This document shows positions 9,047 to 18,772 of a DNA stretch of 64,000 bases, in pieces (positions within the stretch are counted from its first letter, which is position 1; each line of letters starts with the position of its first letter). Source of the stretch: Prosthecobacter gellanilyticus (GTDB taxonomy: Bacteria > Verrucomicrobiota > Verrucomicrobiia > Verrucomicrobiales > Verrucomicrobiaceae); contig NZ_BKAG01000029.1 in the NCBI RefSeq assembly GCF_007992435.1, forward strand, positions 1 through 64,000, given 5' to 3'. The position numbers and the translations under genes are program-made. Under the pieces are notes generated by a model. That model was not told the origin of the DNA. It searched no databases and saw only the letters and a list, made by a program, of their open reading frames with translations.

Positions 9047-9939
9047 TGGCCGCCCTCTCTGACATCCTCCACGCTGAAGACATCACAAGTCTGCAACACT
9101 TGCAGCTCTTTGCTCGCACAGTGGTGGAAGGTTTCACGACGGGGCACCATGCCTCGCCGCACAAGGGTTTTAGTGTCGAGTTCCGCCAGCATCGCCCCTA
9201 TGTGCATGGGGATGACATCCGTCGTCTCGACTGGAAGATCTTTGGCCGTGCGGACCGCTTCTACATCCGCGAGTATGATGAGGAGACGAACCTGCGCGCC
9301 ACGCTGGTCCTCGATGCCAGCGGCAGCATGGCCTATCGCGGCACCAAGGGCGTGCTGAAGTATGACTATGCGCGAAAGCTCGCAGCAGCCATGGCCTACC
9401 TGCTCATGAGCCAGCAGGATGCCGTGGGCCTGATCACCTTTGACACCAAGATCCGCGAGTTCATTCCCAACCGCACCAAGATCACCCATCTCCATCACCT
9501 GCTGGAGACCATGATCAAGACAACACCGGGCAAGGAAACCACCCTGGCTCCCGTGCTCGAATCCCTCGCACAGCGTCTGAAGCGTCGCGGCCTTGTCATC
9601 ATCATCAGCGATTTTTTTGATGATCCGGCCGCCATCCTGAAATCCATCGGCGTGTTGCGCAAGCAGGGGCATGAGATCATCGCCATCCAGCTTTGGGATC
9701 GTGATGAGCTGGAGTTCCCCTTTGGGCAGTGGTCACGCTTTGAGAACTTGGAAAAGGATGATGACTTCCTCCTCCTGGATCCCGCCACCGTCCGTCAGCG
9801 CTATCTGGAAGTACGCAATGCCTTCCAGGATCAATTGAAGGAGGGCTTTCGCAAACACCAGGTCGACTTCCTGCCTCTGCCGACTGACGAACCCCACTCC
9901 GCCGCGCTGAGGAGCTATCTGGCGTTGAGAATGAGATGA
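9046..9939 (+). CDS. DUF58 / vWA-like domain protein
   Basis: This 297-residue protein has the DUF58 opening (FVE-like FRQHRPYVHGDDIRRLDWK), the region around residues 45-63 that defines the family, and a vWA metal-site motif DASGSM at 90-95. DUF58 proteins are encoded next to MoxR ATPases and are thought to be their client or adaptor. The ATG overlaps the toxin stop by one base. The next gene overlaps its stop by four bases. Confidence 0.9.
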   Translation: MAALSDILHAEDITSLQHLQLFARTVVEGFTTGHHASPHKGFSVEFRQHRPYVHGDDIRRLDWKIFGRADRFYIREYDEETNLRATLVLDASGSMAYRGTKGVLKYDYARKLAAAMAYLLMSQQDAVGLITFDTKIREFIPNRTKITHLHHLLETMIKTTPGKETTLAPVLESLAQRLKRRGLVIIISDFFDDPAAILKSIGVLRKQGHEIIAIQLWDRDELEFPFGQWSRFENLEKDDDFLLLDPATVRQRYLEVRNAFQDQLKEGFRKHQVDFLPLPTDEPHSAALRSYLALRMR

Positions 9940-10478
9940 TGAAAAAGATCATCCTCCAGACTCTTCAGGCCACTGCATGGACATTGCAGGCAGCTTTTCT
10001 TGTTTTTAGTGCTGGCTTTTGCGTTTGGGCTGCCTGGCATAACCTCAATGATCAGCGCTTTGTGAGTCCGACGGAAGTGCTGTATCCACTCATGTATTTC
10101 ATGTTTGGCTACAGTCTCCTGGATGGCTGGCGTCTGAAATCTGTTGCATCATCACCTCCCGAATGGAGGCTGGCGCTCCCTAAATTCCCCGCTGGCTTTC
10201 GTCTCGTCGAACTGTGTGTGTTGGCTGGCCGGATCACATGGCTTCTCGCCCTTCCATATTCTTCCCTGATACTGGTCATCGCGAACAACATCGGTCGAGG
10301 TGGCTTTGTTGATTTGAAGGTCGTGGTTGGCTGGCTGCTGATGGTTGCCGTCTTTGCAGGCGGTTATTGGGTGAGCGGAAGACTCGCTCCTCGTCTCGTG
10401 ACGTTTCTTGCCTCCCTATGGAGAGTCAGACCCTCGCGCACCTTTGAACTTTTAACCCCTCTCCCCGCACTCCGTTGA
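9936..10478 (+). CDS. small multi-span membrane protein, unknown function
   Basis: This 180-residue protein has about four hydrophobic segments (roughly 12-32, 45-60, 92-112 and 126-150). No catalytic motif was recognised. It overlaps the DUF58 gene by four bases (ATGA) and the following BatA-like gene by four bases (TTGA), so it belongs to the MoxR operon. It may be a membrane scaffold for this system, but no family could be named. Confidence 0.7.
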   Translation: MMKKIILQTLQATAWTLQAAFLVFSAGFCVWAAWHNLNDQRFVSPTEVLYPLMYFMFGYSLLDGWRLKSVASSPPEWRLALPKFPAGFRLVELCVLAGRITWLLALPYSSLILVIANNIGRGGFVDLKVVVGWLLMVAVFAGGYWVSGRLAPRLVTFLASLWRVRPSRTFELLTPLPALR

Positions 10479-12601
10479 CCTTCCTCAACGCCATTCTCCT
10501 CGCGGGCGCTGCGGCCTTCCTCATCCCGCTCCTGATTCACCTGCTGAACAAGCGCAAGGTGAACATCGTGCATTGGGGAGCCATGCATCTGCTGCAGGAG
10601 GTGATGAAACAGCGAAAACGGAAGTGGAAGATTGAGCAGTGGCTGCTTCTCGCGGTGCGCATCGCCATTCCCATCATCCTCGCGCTTTGCCTCGCGCAGC
10701 CCGTGCTGACGGCATTACGCGCTTTTGGTTTGGGCAAAACCTCGCTCGTCATGCTGCTGGATGACTCTTTCTCCATGCGTGCGCCTTCGGCCGGTGGATC
10801 GCCAGCGGACCGGGCTCGGCAGGACATGACACGGATGCTGGAGTCACAGCCGAAGGGCAGTGATGTGCAGGTCGTGCTGGCAGGCGGGAATGCGCACAAG
10901 CTCCTGGATCAATCGACCACGGCCCTTGATTTGCTGCCGAAGCAGCTCGCCGATGTGCCGACCCAGTCCGGCCCGGTGAAGGTGAATGATGCGCTGCAGG
11001 CAGCCGCGGCTTCGCTTTCCAAAGCCACCAGCGGCGCCCGTGAACTCGCCATTGTGTCAGACTTCCAGGCCAGTGACTGGCAGAGCGTGGCGGACGGTGC
11101 GCCGCTACCGGCTTTGGAGGCGCTCCTCAAGCAGGAGCCGAAACCTCAGGTGACCTTTTATCGCCTCGCCAGTGATCTTTCGGAGAACCTCAGCATCGCC
11201 AGCGCAGATCTCTCCGCGCTGGTGGTGGCAGAGCAGCAGCCCGTGGGCCTGCGAGTGCGCATCCAGAACCATGGCAAACGTCCCTGGCAGGATGTGGCAG
11301 TGCATCTCGAGGCGGACGGTGCCCGTCTGCGCACCTCGCGTGTCAGTTTGCCGTCAGAGGGGGAGGCCATCATCGCCTTCACGCATGCCTTTGATAAAGT
11401 GGGGGATCACTCCCTGGCCGTCCGGATTGAGGGAGACAGCTTCCCGGATGACAATGCCTTCTATTCCATCGTCCAGGTGCGTAACCAATTGAATGTTCTG
11501 CTCGTGGATGGTGACCCGAGTGATGAGCCTCTCGGCGGCGCTGCAGACTTCCTGGAGCTGGCGCTCACACCCTATCAATCCGCCAGCGCCACGCTCAAAG
11601 ACCTCATCCGCACCACGAAGGTGGACTCACGTCGTCTGCGGGATGAGGACATGAAGGGCAAGGAAGTCATCATCCTGGCTGATCTGGAGCGCTTCCGCGG
11701 CAACCTGCAGAACCTCGAGAAATTCGTGAAGGCAGGCGGCGGGCTCATCGTCTTCGCCGGACCACATGCGGACATCAACTGGTATGGCCGCGACTTCTTC
11801 CGCAAGGGCGAAGGTCTCTTTCCTGTCGGCATCAAAGGGCTGCAACATGCCACCAGTGCAGCTCCCGCGCGCATCCTCCAGCAGCGCCTCACGCATCCGG
11901 CCACGATCTACTTCAACGATGCGCGCGGCGGCCGCCTGCAGGACGCGGAGTTCCAGACGTGGTGGGAGTTTGAGGCCAGCCCGAATGCCAAGCCCATCAT
12001 GCAGCTTGATCGCGGCACGCCGCTGTTCATCGAGAAGGCAAACGAGCGCGGTCGCGTGATCGCTGCCGCAACCTCGGCGGATGCGGAGTGGTCGAACCTG
12101 CCTTTGCAGCCCTTCTTCGTGCCGCTCATGCAGCGCCTCGTCACCTATCTGGCCACGCAGAGCACCATCAGCGCCTGGGACCAGGTCGGCGCGCCGCTGC
12201 GCGTGGTGATGGGCAAGGAGCGCGTAGGCGTGGAGTACACCCTGCGTGACCCGACGGGGCAGGTGGAGACGATCAAAGTGAAGGCGGATGGTGACAAGTC
12301 ACTGCTTGAGTCCAAGCCCATCGCCGCACCAGGCATCTACAAGCTCACGCAGGGCACCGAGACGCGCCTGCTCGCTTACAATCTTGATCCCACCGAGTCG
12401 AACCTCGCTCCGCTCGCCGCGGACAAGGTTCAGGAACTCGCCAAACGGCACGATGCCTCCTTTGTCGATAGCTTTGACTCATGGCAAAAGGTCGACCGCA
12501 CCCGCCGCCATGGCAGCGAGCTCTGGCAGCCCTTCCTGATGGGCCTGCTGGCACTGTTGTTCCTTGAGGTGCTGCTTGAGCAGCGCATCGCCAGGGGATG
12601 A
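10475..12601 (+). CDS. BatA-like vWA membrane protein
   Basis: This 708-residue protein begins with the BatA N-terminal hallmark (a membrane segment followed by PLLIHLLNKRKVNIVHWGA). A second span lies near residues 57-75, followed by a vWA metal site DDSFSM at 96-101. The middle has a class-I-amidotransferase-like fold region (VIILADLERF, GGGLIVFAG), and there is a C-terminal hydrophobic anchor. Most of the chain is predicted periplasmic. The start is TTG at 10475, overlapping the previous stop. Such proteins partner MoxR/DUF58 in stress and envelope-related operons. Confidence 0.82.
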   Translation: MTFLNAILLAGAAAFLIPLLIHLLNKRKVNIVHWGAMHLLQEVMKQRKRKWKIEQWLLLAVRIAIPIILALCLAQPVLTALRAFGLGKTSLVMLLDDSFSMRAPSAGGSPADRARQDMTRMLESQPKGSDVQVVLAGGNAHKLLDQSTTALDLLPKQLADVPTQSGPVKVNDALQAAAASLSKATSGARELAIVSDFQASDWQSVADGAPLPALEALLKQEPKPQVTFYRLASDLSENLSIASADLSALVVAEQQPVGLRVRIQNHGKRPWQDVAVHLEADGARLRTSRVSLPSEGEAIIAFTHAFDKVGDHSLAVRIEGDSFPDDNAFYSIVQVRNQLNVLLVDGDPSDEPLGGAADFLELALTPYQSASATLKDLIRTTKVDSRRLRDEDMKGKEVIILADLERFRGNLQNLEKFVKAGGGLIVFAGPHADINWYGRDFFRKGEGLFPVGIKGLQHATSAAPARILQQRLTHPATIYFNDARGGRLQDAEFQTWWEFEASPNAKPIMQLDRGTPLFIEKANERGRVIAAATSADAEWSNLPLQPFFVPLMQRLVTYLATQSTISAWDQVGAPLRVVMGKERVGVEYTLRDPTGQVETIKVKADGDKSLLESKPIAAPGIYKLTQGTETRLLAYNLDPTESNLAPLAADKVQELAKRHDASFVDSFDSWQKVDRTRRHGSELWQPFLMGLLALLFLEVLLEQRIARG

Positions 12602-12661
12602 TTTTTTGAAGTAACCTTTGTTAGTCTCTCGCCCCAATTTTCCCTCCCTTCGATTTCCTGA

Positions 12662-15028
12662 ATGAACCCCACCACCGAAACCACCCTCCGCTTCGCCGGT
12701 GACTACTCAGTCATCACGGTGTGGGCGCTGGCGTTCGGATTGTCGGCATTGATGTGGTTGCTTTATCGCCGTGAGCTGAAGTTCCAGACGGGACGTTTCG
12801 CCTGGGTTCCGGCAGCATGTCGCACGCTTGCGGTGTTTATCCTCGTCCTGGCACTCTCAGGCCCCGTCTTGCGTCGGGAGACCACCCAGCGTCAGCTCGG
12901 GCGCGTGGTGCTGGCGGTGGATACCTCCGCCAGCATGAAGCTGGAGGATGACGTAGACCGAACTTTCCAGTTCGGTCCGGGTGAGGATGGAGAAGCCACC
13001 AGGAAAACGAACTCGGAAGTTCATTCTGCAGATTCGCGGCTCACGCGGGCTGAAAAGATCCTCCTCGGTGGCAACACACCGCTTTTGAAGAAGCTCACGG
13101 AAACTCAGGATGTGGAGCTGGTGCTCCTGCGCGGCCAGCAGACACAGCGCGCATGGTGGTATCGCCAGCAGGGGAAGGACACCTCGGGGGAGATGCCGCA
13201 GGCCTTCCAAACCCAGGCGGATGCTCCGATCACCAATCTCGACAGCGTCTTGCGTGATGCGCTCGGGCCCGCGACACCGGGCACGGCGCTCGTGGTGCTC
13301 ACAGACGGCCAGCACAATGGCCCGGGCTCGCCTGAAGAGTTTGCCGCCACGATGAAGCAGGCGAACACGCCCATCTTCACGGTCGGATTCGGCACAGAGG
13401 TCCCGCCGCCGGACGTCAGTGTTTTGAATGTGATCACCGCCGAGTCCGTGTTCTCCGAGGAGGTCCTCCAAGGCCGCATCGTGGTTCAGGATTCGCTGCC
13501 CAATGGTACTCCCGCCCAGGTTCGTGTCAGCAGTGGTGGGAAGTTGCTTTGGGAGCTGAGCTTTAATGGCGAAGGCAAAGGCGAGCGCCGCTTTGACTTC
13601 ATGTTCCCGGTGAAAAACCTGCCTGCGCCGCCGCCCACGGAACGCGACAAAACGCTGCGCCTGCTCAATGTGCAGGTGGCCGTGCAGGGAGATCGCGCGA
13701 ACATTGAGCGGACCCGCGCCAACAACAGCCGTGAGGTCGCGCTGCATCTGCTCACGAAGAAGCGCAAGGCTCTGATCCTCGATGGCCGTCCGCGCTGGGA
13801 GACACGCTACATCCATAACCACTTTGACCGTGATGAGCGCTGGGAGGCGAAGCTCGTCTTCGACGACTATTCGGACAAGCCGGAGGATGGCGCCATCCAG
13901 AAAAACTTCCCCAAGACCCGCGAGGAACTGCTCAGCTATGACCTTGTCTTGTTAGGTGATGTTTCCTCCGCCCGCTTCTCTCCAGCTCAGTTGGACTGGC
14001 TGGTGGAGTTCGTGGAAAAGCGCGGCGGTGGCTTGGTTCTGATCGATGGCGTGCGCGGTTCTCTCAAAGATTGGGCCAAGGGCAAGTCATCCACGCTCAT
14101 TCCGGTGAGCTGGTCGCCTAACAATGCCAAAGCGAAGGGCTACAACTGGCAGCTTGCTTCTGAAGGCGAGCGCCAGACAGCCCTGCGTCTGAGTGACAGC
14201 CCAAGCGCCAATGCCTCCCTCTGGCCAACCATGCCCGAGATGCTCTGGGCTGCGCAGGTGAAGGAGCTTCCAGGTTCGCAGATCCTGGCCGAGCTGAAAG
14301 CGACAGGGAGTGATGTCCGCACTCCTGCGATGATCTTCCGTCAAGTCGGTGCCGGGGCTGTGCTCTATCTCGCTTCCGATGATCTCTGGCGCTGGCGCTA
14401 TCAGGTGGCGGATCTCTATCATCAGCGTCTCTGGATGCAGATCGCCGCATGGATCGCCGCGCCACCCTTCCAGGCGGAGGACAAGACTCTCTCCATCGGT
14501 ACAGATCGCCTCCGCTACACTCCTGGAGAGCAGAGCGAACTGCGCGTCCGCGTTCGCAATGCCAAGGGCGATCCTGTGAGTGATGCCGAGCCGCGTGCCT
14601 TTGTGCTGCTGGATGGCAAGGAAGTGGCCAGCCTCCAGCTTGAGCCGGACCCCACGCACTTCGGTGTCTATCGTGCCCAGACACCGCCTCTGAAGGCCGG
14701 TGCCTATGAGATCGCCGTGGCTGAGAGCGCCTCCGCCCCTCAGAGTGACCTGCGGCTGACGCTTCGGGTGGCTGATGCCGGCAATCCGGAGTGGGCCACC
14801 CTCACAATGAACCGCCCGCTGCTTGAATCCATGGCCAATGCCAGCGGCGGCCGTTTTCTGCGTGAAGAGCAGGCTGCCACGGAGCTTCCTAACTTGCTTC
14901 AATCGATTGATCGCAAGCAGGTTACGGTGAAGGAAACCATTTTGTGGTCGAGCTGGTGGTGGTTTGGCGCCGTGATTCTGCTGCTGACCATTGAGTGGCT
15001 GATGCGCAAAGGATTGCGCTTGGTGTGA
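12662..15028 (+). CDS. vWA/amidotransferase-like membrane protein
   Basis: This 788-residue protein has two N-terminal membrane spans (about 17-35 and 50-68), a vWA metal site DTSAS at 87-91, an amidotransferase-like segment (YDLVLLGDVSS, KRGGGLVLIDG) in the middle, and a C-terminal span just before RKGLRLV. It resembles the preceding 708-residue protein in architecture and is probably its partner, 60 bases downstream in the MoxR operon. It lacks the catalytic Cys expected of an active amidotransferase in the visible motif, so a structural role is likely. Confidence 0.8.
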   Translation: MNPTTETTLRFAGDYSVITVWALAFGLSALMWLLYRRELKFQTGRFAWVPAACRTLAVFILVLALSGPVLRRETTQRQLGRVVLAVDTSASMKLEDDVDRTFQFGPGEDGEATRKTNSEVHSADSRLTRAEKILLGGNTPLLKKLTETQDVELVLLRGQQTQRAWWYRQQGKDTSGEMPQAFQTQADAPITNLDSVLRDALGPATPGTALVVLTDGQHNGPGSPEEFAATMKQANTPIFTVGFGTEVPPPDVSVLNVITAESVFSEEVLQGRIVVQDSLPNGTPAQVRVSSGGKLLWELSFNGEGKGERRFDFMFPVKNLPAPPPTERDKTLRLLNVQVAVQGDRANIERTRANNSREVALHLLTKKRKALILDGRPRWETRYIHNHFDRDERWEAKLVFDDYSDKPEDGAIQKNFPKTREELLSYDLVLLGDVSSARFSPAQLDWLVEFVEKRGGGLVLIDGVRGSLKDWAKGKSSTLIPVSWSPNNAKAKGYNWQLASEGERQTALRLSDSPSANASLWPTMPEMLWAAQVKELPGSQILAELKATGSDVRTPAMIFRQVGAGAVLYLASDDLWRWRYQVADLYHQRLWMQIAAWIAAPPFQAEDKTLSIGTDRLRYTPGEQSELRVRVRNAKGDPVSDAEPRAFVLLDGKEVASLQLEPDPTHFGVYRAQTPPLKAGAYEIAVAESASAPQSDLRLTLRVADAGNPEWATLTMNRPLLESMANASGGRFLREEQAATELPNLLQSIDRKQVTVKETILWSSWWWFGAVILLLTIEWLMRKGLRLV

Positions 15029-15183
15029 ATAAAGTACTCAAAAGTGACGAAGAAAGAGCACTTCGCTGAAAGATTTGTTTCGGACGTGCTTATTAATCGT
15101 CCCCCCAATTCCTTGACTGACCGCTGCTTGCAACCTCCCGAGCGCAGAGGGTCGGTACCGTTTCTCCTACCCCTTCTTACACC

Positions 15184-16875
15184 ATGCTTTGCTCCCGTAC
15201 TACCCGCTCAGTTCTGCCCTTGGCTGCTCTGAGTGTGTTGCTGGTCGGATGCAGCCAGGGCTTCTACAAGAAATGGGCGGACAAGCAGGTGTTTGGCATC
15301 CTGAGCAAGAAATCCCAGCTGGTGGCTGGAGCTGATGATGATGTCCTCCAGAGCATCACCCCTCCTGGGCCGGCGAAGCTGGATGTCTTGATCAAGCAGT
15401 CTGAAACCGCCGACTTCCTGGGTGAGCGTGCCTTCGTTGAAAAAGGTGCCCGTGTGGTGAGCCTGCCGGGTGCGCTGGAGTTCGCCGTGCATCGCAACCG
15501 CGTGTATCTCGGCCGCAAGGAGCGTGTCTATCTCAGCGCGCTGGCTCTCACGGAAACCCGCCAGCAGTACGGCCCGATCGCCGATGGCAATGGAGGTTCC
15601 GTTTACCGCGAAACGCAGGTGCATAACCGCGTGAACGAGTTTGTCCGCACATCCACCTTGGATTCGGATGGCGGTCTGGGAGTGGATTACCTGATGAAGA
15701 CGGGAGCCCGTCTGGCGCTGGATCTCACCACGGACTTCACCCGCTTCTTCACCGGCGGCGTGCGCCATGTCAGCGACTCCCGCGCTGCTGCGTCCATCAC
15801 GCAGCCATTGCTTCGCGGGGCAGGGGTTCTAGTCGCTGCCGAGCCGCTGCGTCAGGATGAGCGTAACGTGCTCTATGAGATCCGCGACTTCACCCAGTAT
15901 CGGAAGACCTTCGCGGTGGACATCACGCGCCAGTACCTGCGCGCCATCCAGGCCCGTGAGCAGACCCGCAACCGGTTCATCGCTTACAAGGCATCACTCG
16001 GCTCCCTGGAGCGTGATCGCGCTCTGGCAGAGGCCAACCTTCGTTCCCAGTCCCAGCTCAAGCAGATCGAGCAGGGAAGCATCACCTATGAGCGGAACTG
16101 GATTTCCGCCATCCGGACCTATGAAGAGGCGCTGGATGATCTGAAGATCTCCCTCGGCCTGCCAGTGACGGAAAAGATCGTCCTGGATAATGACGAGCTG
16201 AAACACCTGAGCGTCATCGACCCTGAAGGCAATCTGGACCAGCTCATGGACGTGGCCCTGATCACCCGTCTGGACCTCTTCAATCAGCGTGACCGTGTGT
16301 ATGACACCGAACGCCGGGTCAAGATCGCCCACCAGAGCACGCTCCCCACGGTGAATGCCCTCGCCGGTTATGACATCCGCACTCCCACGGGAGGCAGCAC
16401 CACGGGCTTCGGCCTCAATCACCGCCAGCGTCAGGCCTTCGGTGGCGTGGATATCGACCTCAACCTGAACACCTTGCCAGAGCGCAATGACCTCCGCGCC
16501 GCGCAGATCTCAGAGCAGGCCACCCGCCGTGCCCTGGACCTCGCTGAGGAAGAGTTGCGCAGCACCATCCGCAGTGACTGGCGTGCCCTGCTGGTGGCCC
16601 GCCGTCAGTATGATCTGGCCGTCAAGGGCCTGGAACTGTCCCAGAAGCGACTGGAGATCGAGGAAGCGCTCATGGCCGAAGGGCAGGGCACCGCTCGTGA
16701 CATCGTGGAATCTCAGGACCGTTTGATCGTCGCCCGCGACCTTGTCATTTCCACCCTGATTGACCACAACCTCGCCCGTCTCCAGCTTTGGACGGACATG
16801 GGGGTGCTGTTCATCCGGAAAGATGCCCGCTGGGTAGACGTTTTAAAACAAGAAAAGCCACAAGGAAACTCATGA
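15184..16875 (+). CDS. TolC-family outer-membrane efflux lipoprotein
   Basis: This 563-residue protein has a lipoprotein signal peptide with lipobox LLVGC (Cys23). The rest is mostly long amphipathic helices with the repeated periodicity of outer-membrane efflux proteins, such as LDLAEEELRSTIRSDWRALL near the C-terminal half. TolC-like trimers form the outer channel of tripartite pumps. Its stop overlaps the adaptor start by four bases (ATGA), so pump assembly genes are coupled. Confidence 0.86.
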   Translation: MLCSRTTRSVLPLAALSVLLVGCSQGFYKKWADKQVFGILSKKSQLVAGADDDVLQSITPPGPAKLDVLIKQSETADFLGERAFVEKGARVVSLPGALEFAVHRNRVYLGRKERVYLSALALTETRQQYGPIADGNGGSVYRETQVHNRVNEFVRTSTLDSDGGLGVDYLMKTGARLALDLTTDFTRFFTGGVRHVSDSRAAASITQPLLRGAGVLVAAEPLRQDERNVLYEIRDFTQYRKTFAVDITRQYLRAIQAREQTRNRFIAYKASLGSLERDRALAEANLRSQSQLKQIEQGSITYERNWISAIRTYEEALDDLKISLGLPVTEKIVLDNDELKHLSVIDPEGNLDQLMDVALITRLDLFNQRDRVYDTERRVKIAHQSTLPTVNALAGYDIRTPTGGSTTGFGLNHRQRQAFGGVDIDLNLNTLPERNDLRAAQISEQATRRALDLAEEELRSTIRSDWRALLVARRQYDLAVKGLELSQKRLEIEEALMAEGQGTARDIVESQDRLIVARDLVISTLIDHNLARLQLWTDMGVLFIRKDARWVDVLKQEKPQGNS

Positions 16876-18725
16876 AGAAGAAGGCAAACTGGAAAACATG
16901 GACTTTGGGCGGCACTGCTTTCATTGGCATTGCGGCTTGGCTGCTCCTGGCTCCGGGGGGCGAAGAAGTCACCACCGTGCCGACATTCTCAGCCACCCGC
17001 GGCCCTCTTCAGGTAGCCGTGCTTCAGGGCGGCGAAATCCGCGCCCTGCAGAACTACGAGGTCAAATCCGAGATCGAAACACCCACGAAGATCCTCAGCA
17101 TCATCCCTGAAGGTTACCTCGTGAACGAGGAAGACATCAAGGACGGCAAGGTGCTCGTGGAACTCGACAGCACGGACATCAAGACCCGCATCCAGAATCA
17201 CGAGATCGAGTTCCAGACCACGGTCTCGAATTACATCGACGCCGACGAAGGCCGCGAGATCCAGAAGAGCGAGAACCAGAGCCTGGTCCGCGACATGAAG
17301 GAGAACAGCACCTTTGCGCTCATGGACTTTGAGAAGTACCTGGGCCGTGATCTCACGACGAAGCTCCTTGAGGATGCTGGCCTGCCGAGCTCCGTCGAGT
17401 CGCTCGACAAGTATGCCGTCATGCTGGACAACCAGGCGAACACTCCGGTGGACCCCGCCGTGGCCAAGTCCACCGCTCCGGCCGGCGGCAAAGCCAAGCC
17501 TGGAACTCCTGCTCCCGCGAAAAAGCTTACGGCCAGACCTCTGCAGACCCGTGTGGACTTCTCCCCCTTCCTCGAAGGTGCGGCTGGCGGTGACGGTGAG
17601 GCCCAACAAAAATTGCGTCAGCTTGAGGATGAGCTTCTCCTGCGCAAGTCCGAGCTCGCCGTGGCCAAGCAGAAGGTGGAGTCCTCTGAGCGCCTCGCAG
17701 CCCGCAGCTTTATCTCCAAGACCCAGCTCGAAAACGATCAAGTCACGCATGAGAAGGTCACTCTCGCCGGCAAGACCGCCACCACCGAGCTCGACCTCTT
17801 CAAGAAATACGAGTTTTCCAAGCAGTGCGCCCTGTTGCTCTCCGCCTATCGCGAAAGCCTGACCAAGCTGGAGCGCACCGTCCGTGCGAACCGTTCCAAG
17901 ATGGCCCAGGCTGAGACACGCTTCCAGACCTCGAAGCGCCGCTATGACATGGAGCTGGCCCAGCGTGAAGACCTGGAGCATCAGCTCAAGGCCTGCACCA
18001 TCAAGGCCACCCAGCCCGGTCTGGTGGCCTACGGTGACCTGGATGCCGGTGCCTCCTACAACTACAGCAACAGCATCGAGGAAGGTGCCACCATTCGTCT
18101 GCGCCAGACCATCCTCACCATCCCGGACATGAGCCAGATGGGCGTCAGCGTGAAGGTGCATGAGTCCCAGATGAAGAAGGTGAAGATCGGCCAGAGCGTC
18201 CTCATCCGTGTGGATGCCGAGCCCGGCAAGATCCTCGAAGGCCGTGTGGCTGAGCTGGCTCTCATGCCAGATTCCTCCAGCAGCCGCTTCACGCCGAACT
18301 TGAAGGTCTATCCCGCCAGCGTCCACATCAACGGAGCCTATCCCTGGCTTCGCCCCGGCATGAATGCCAAGGTCGAGATCGTGGTGGATCAGCTGACGGA
18401 CGTTGTCTTCGTCCCGGTGCAGTCCGTCGAGGTCGAGCAGGACCAGCACTTCTGCTACATCCGCAGTGGCTCCAAGCTGGAGCGCCGCTCCATCAAGACC
18501 GGTGTCTTCAATGACGAGTTCATCGAGGTGCGTGACGGTGTGAATGCCGGTGAAGAGGTGGCTCTTTCCCTGCCGAAGAAAGCCGCGACGGATGAAGCCC
18601 GTCCTGGCAACCATGGTGCTCCTGCGGGGGATCCTGAGCAGCCCACCGAGCCGAAGGGCAAGGGTAAAGGCAAAGCCAAGGCGGTGGCAGCGGTCGCCCC
18701 AGCACCCACCACGGCGGCTCGCTGA
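16872..18725 (+). CDS. HlyD/MacA-type periplasmic adaptor
   Basis: This 617-residue membrane-fusion protein has an N-terminal membrane anchor (about 8-28), a lipoyl/barrel half-motif early in the chain, long coiled-coil hairpin helices (roughly 215-370), and a C-terminal beta domain (VPVQSVEVEQDQHFCYI). A Pro/Ala/Lys-rich insertion interrupts the hairpin near residues 193-217, and a Lys/Gly/Ala/Pro tail ends the protein. Both are unusual for the family. ATG at 16872 gives the expected anchor, while an upstream ORF start at 16788 would lie inside tolC. Confidence 0.86.
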   Translation: MKKKANWKTWTLGGTAFIGIAAWLLLAPGGEEVTTVPTFSATRGPLQVAVLQGGEIRALQNYEVKSEIETPTKILSIIPEGYLVNEEDIKDGKVLVELDSTDIKTRIQNHEIEFQTTVSNYIDADEGREIQKSENQSLVRDMKENSTFALMDFEKYLGRDLTTKLLEDAGLPSSVESLDKYAVMLDNQANTPVDPAVAKSTAPAGGKAKPGTPAPAKKLTARPLQTRVDFSPFLEGAAGGDGEAQQKLRQLEDELLLRKSELAVAKQKVESSERLAARSFISKTQLENDQVTHEKVTLAGKTATTELDLFKKYEFSKQCALLLSAYRESLTKLERTVRANRSKMAQAETRFQTSKRRYDMELAQREDLEHQLKACTIKATQPGLVAYGDLDAGASYNYSNSIEEGATIRLRQTILTIPDMSQMGVSVKVHESQMKKVKIGQSVLIRVDAEPGKILEGRVAELALMPDSSSSRFTPNLKVYPASVHINGAYPWLRPGMNAKVEIVVDQLTDVVFVPVQSVEVEQDQHFCYIRSGSKLERRSIKTGVFNDEFIEVRDGVNAGEEVALSLPKKAATDEARPGNHGAPAGDPEQPTEPKGKGKGKAKAVAAVAPAPTTAAR

Positions 18726-18772
18726 TCTCACGCTCCGTCAATTTTCTTCAGCCCATCGTTCCTGGATCATCC

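Noticed and set aside
15032-15041. AAAGTACTCA downstream of the vWA/amidotransferase gene
   Set aside because: It matches the first ten bases of the stop-codon repeat and lies close to a stop, but no hairpin or second end follows, so a chance match or tiny remnant cannot be told apart.
16989-18731. 580-residue antisense ORF across the adaptor gene
   Set aside because: It is a reading-frame shadow of the HlyD-like gene, which has clear domain structure and coupled neighbours. The antisense translation is low-complexity and has no recognisable domain.
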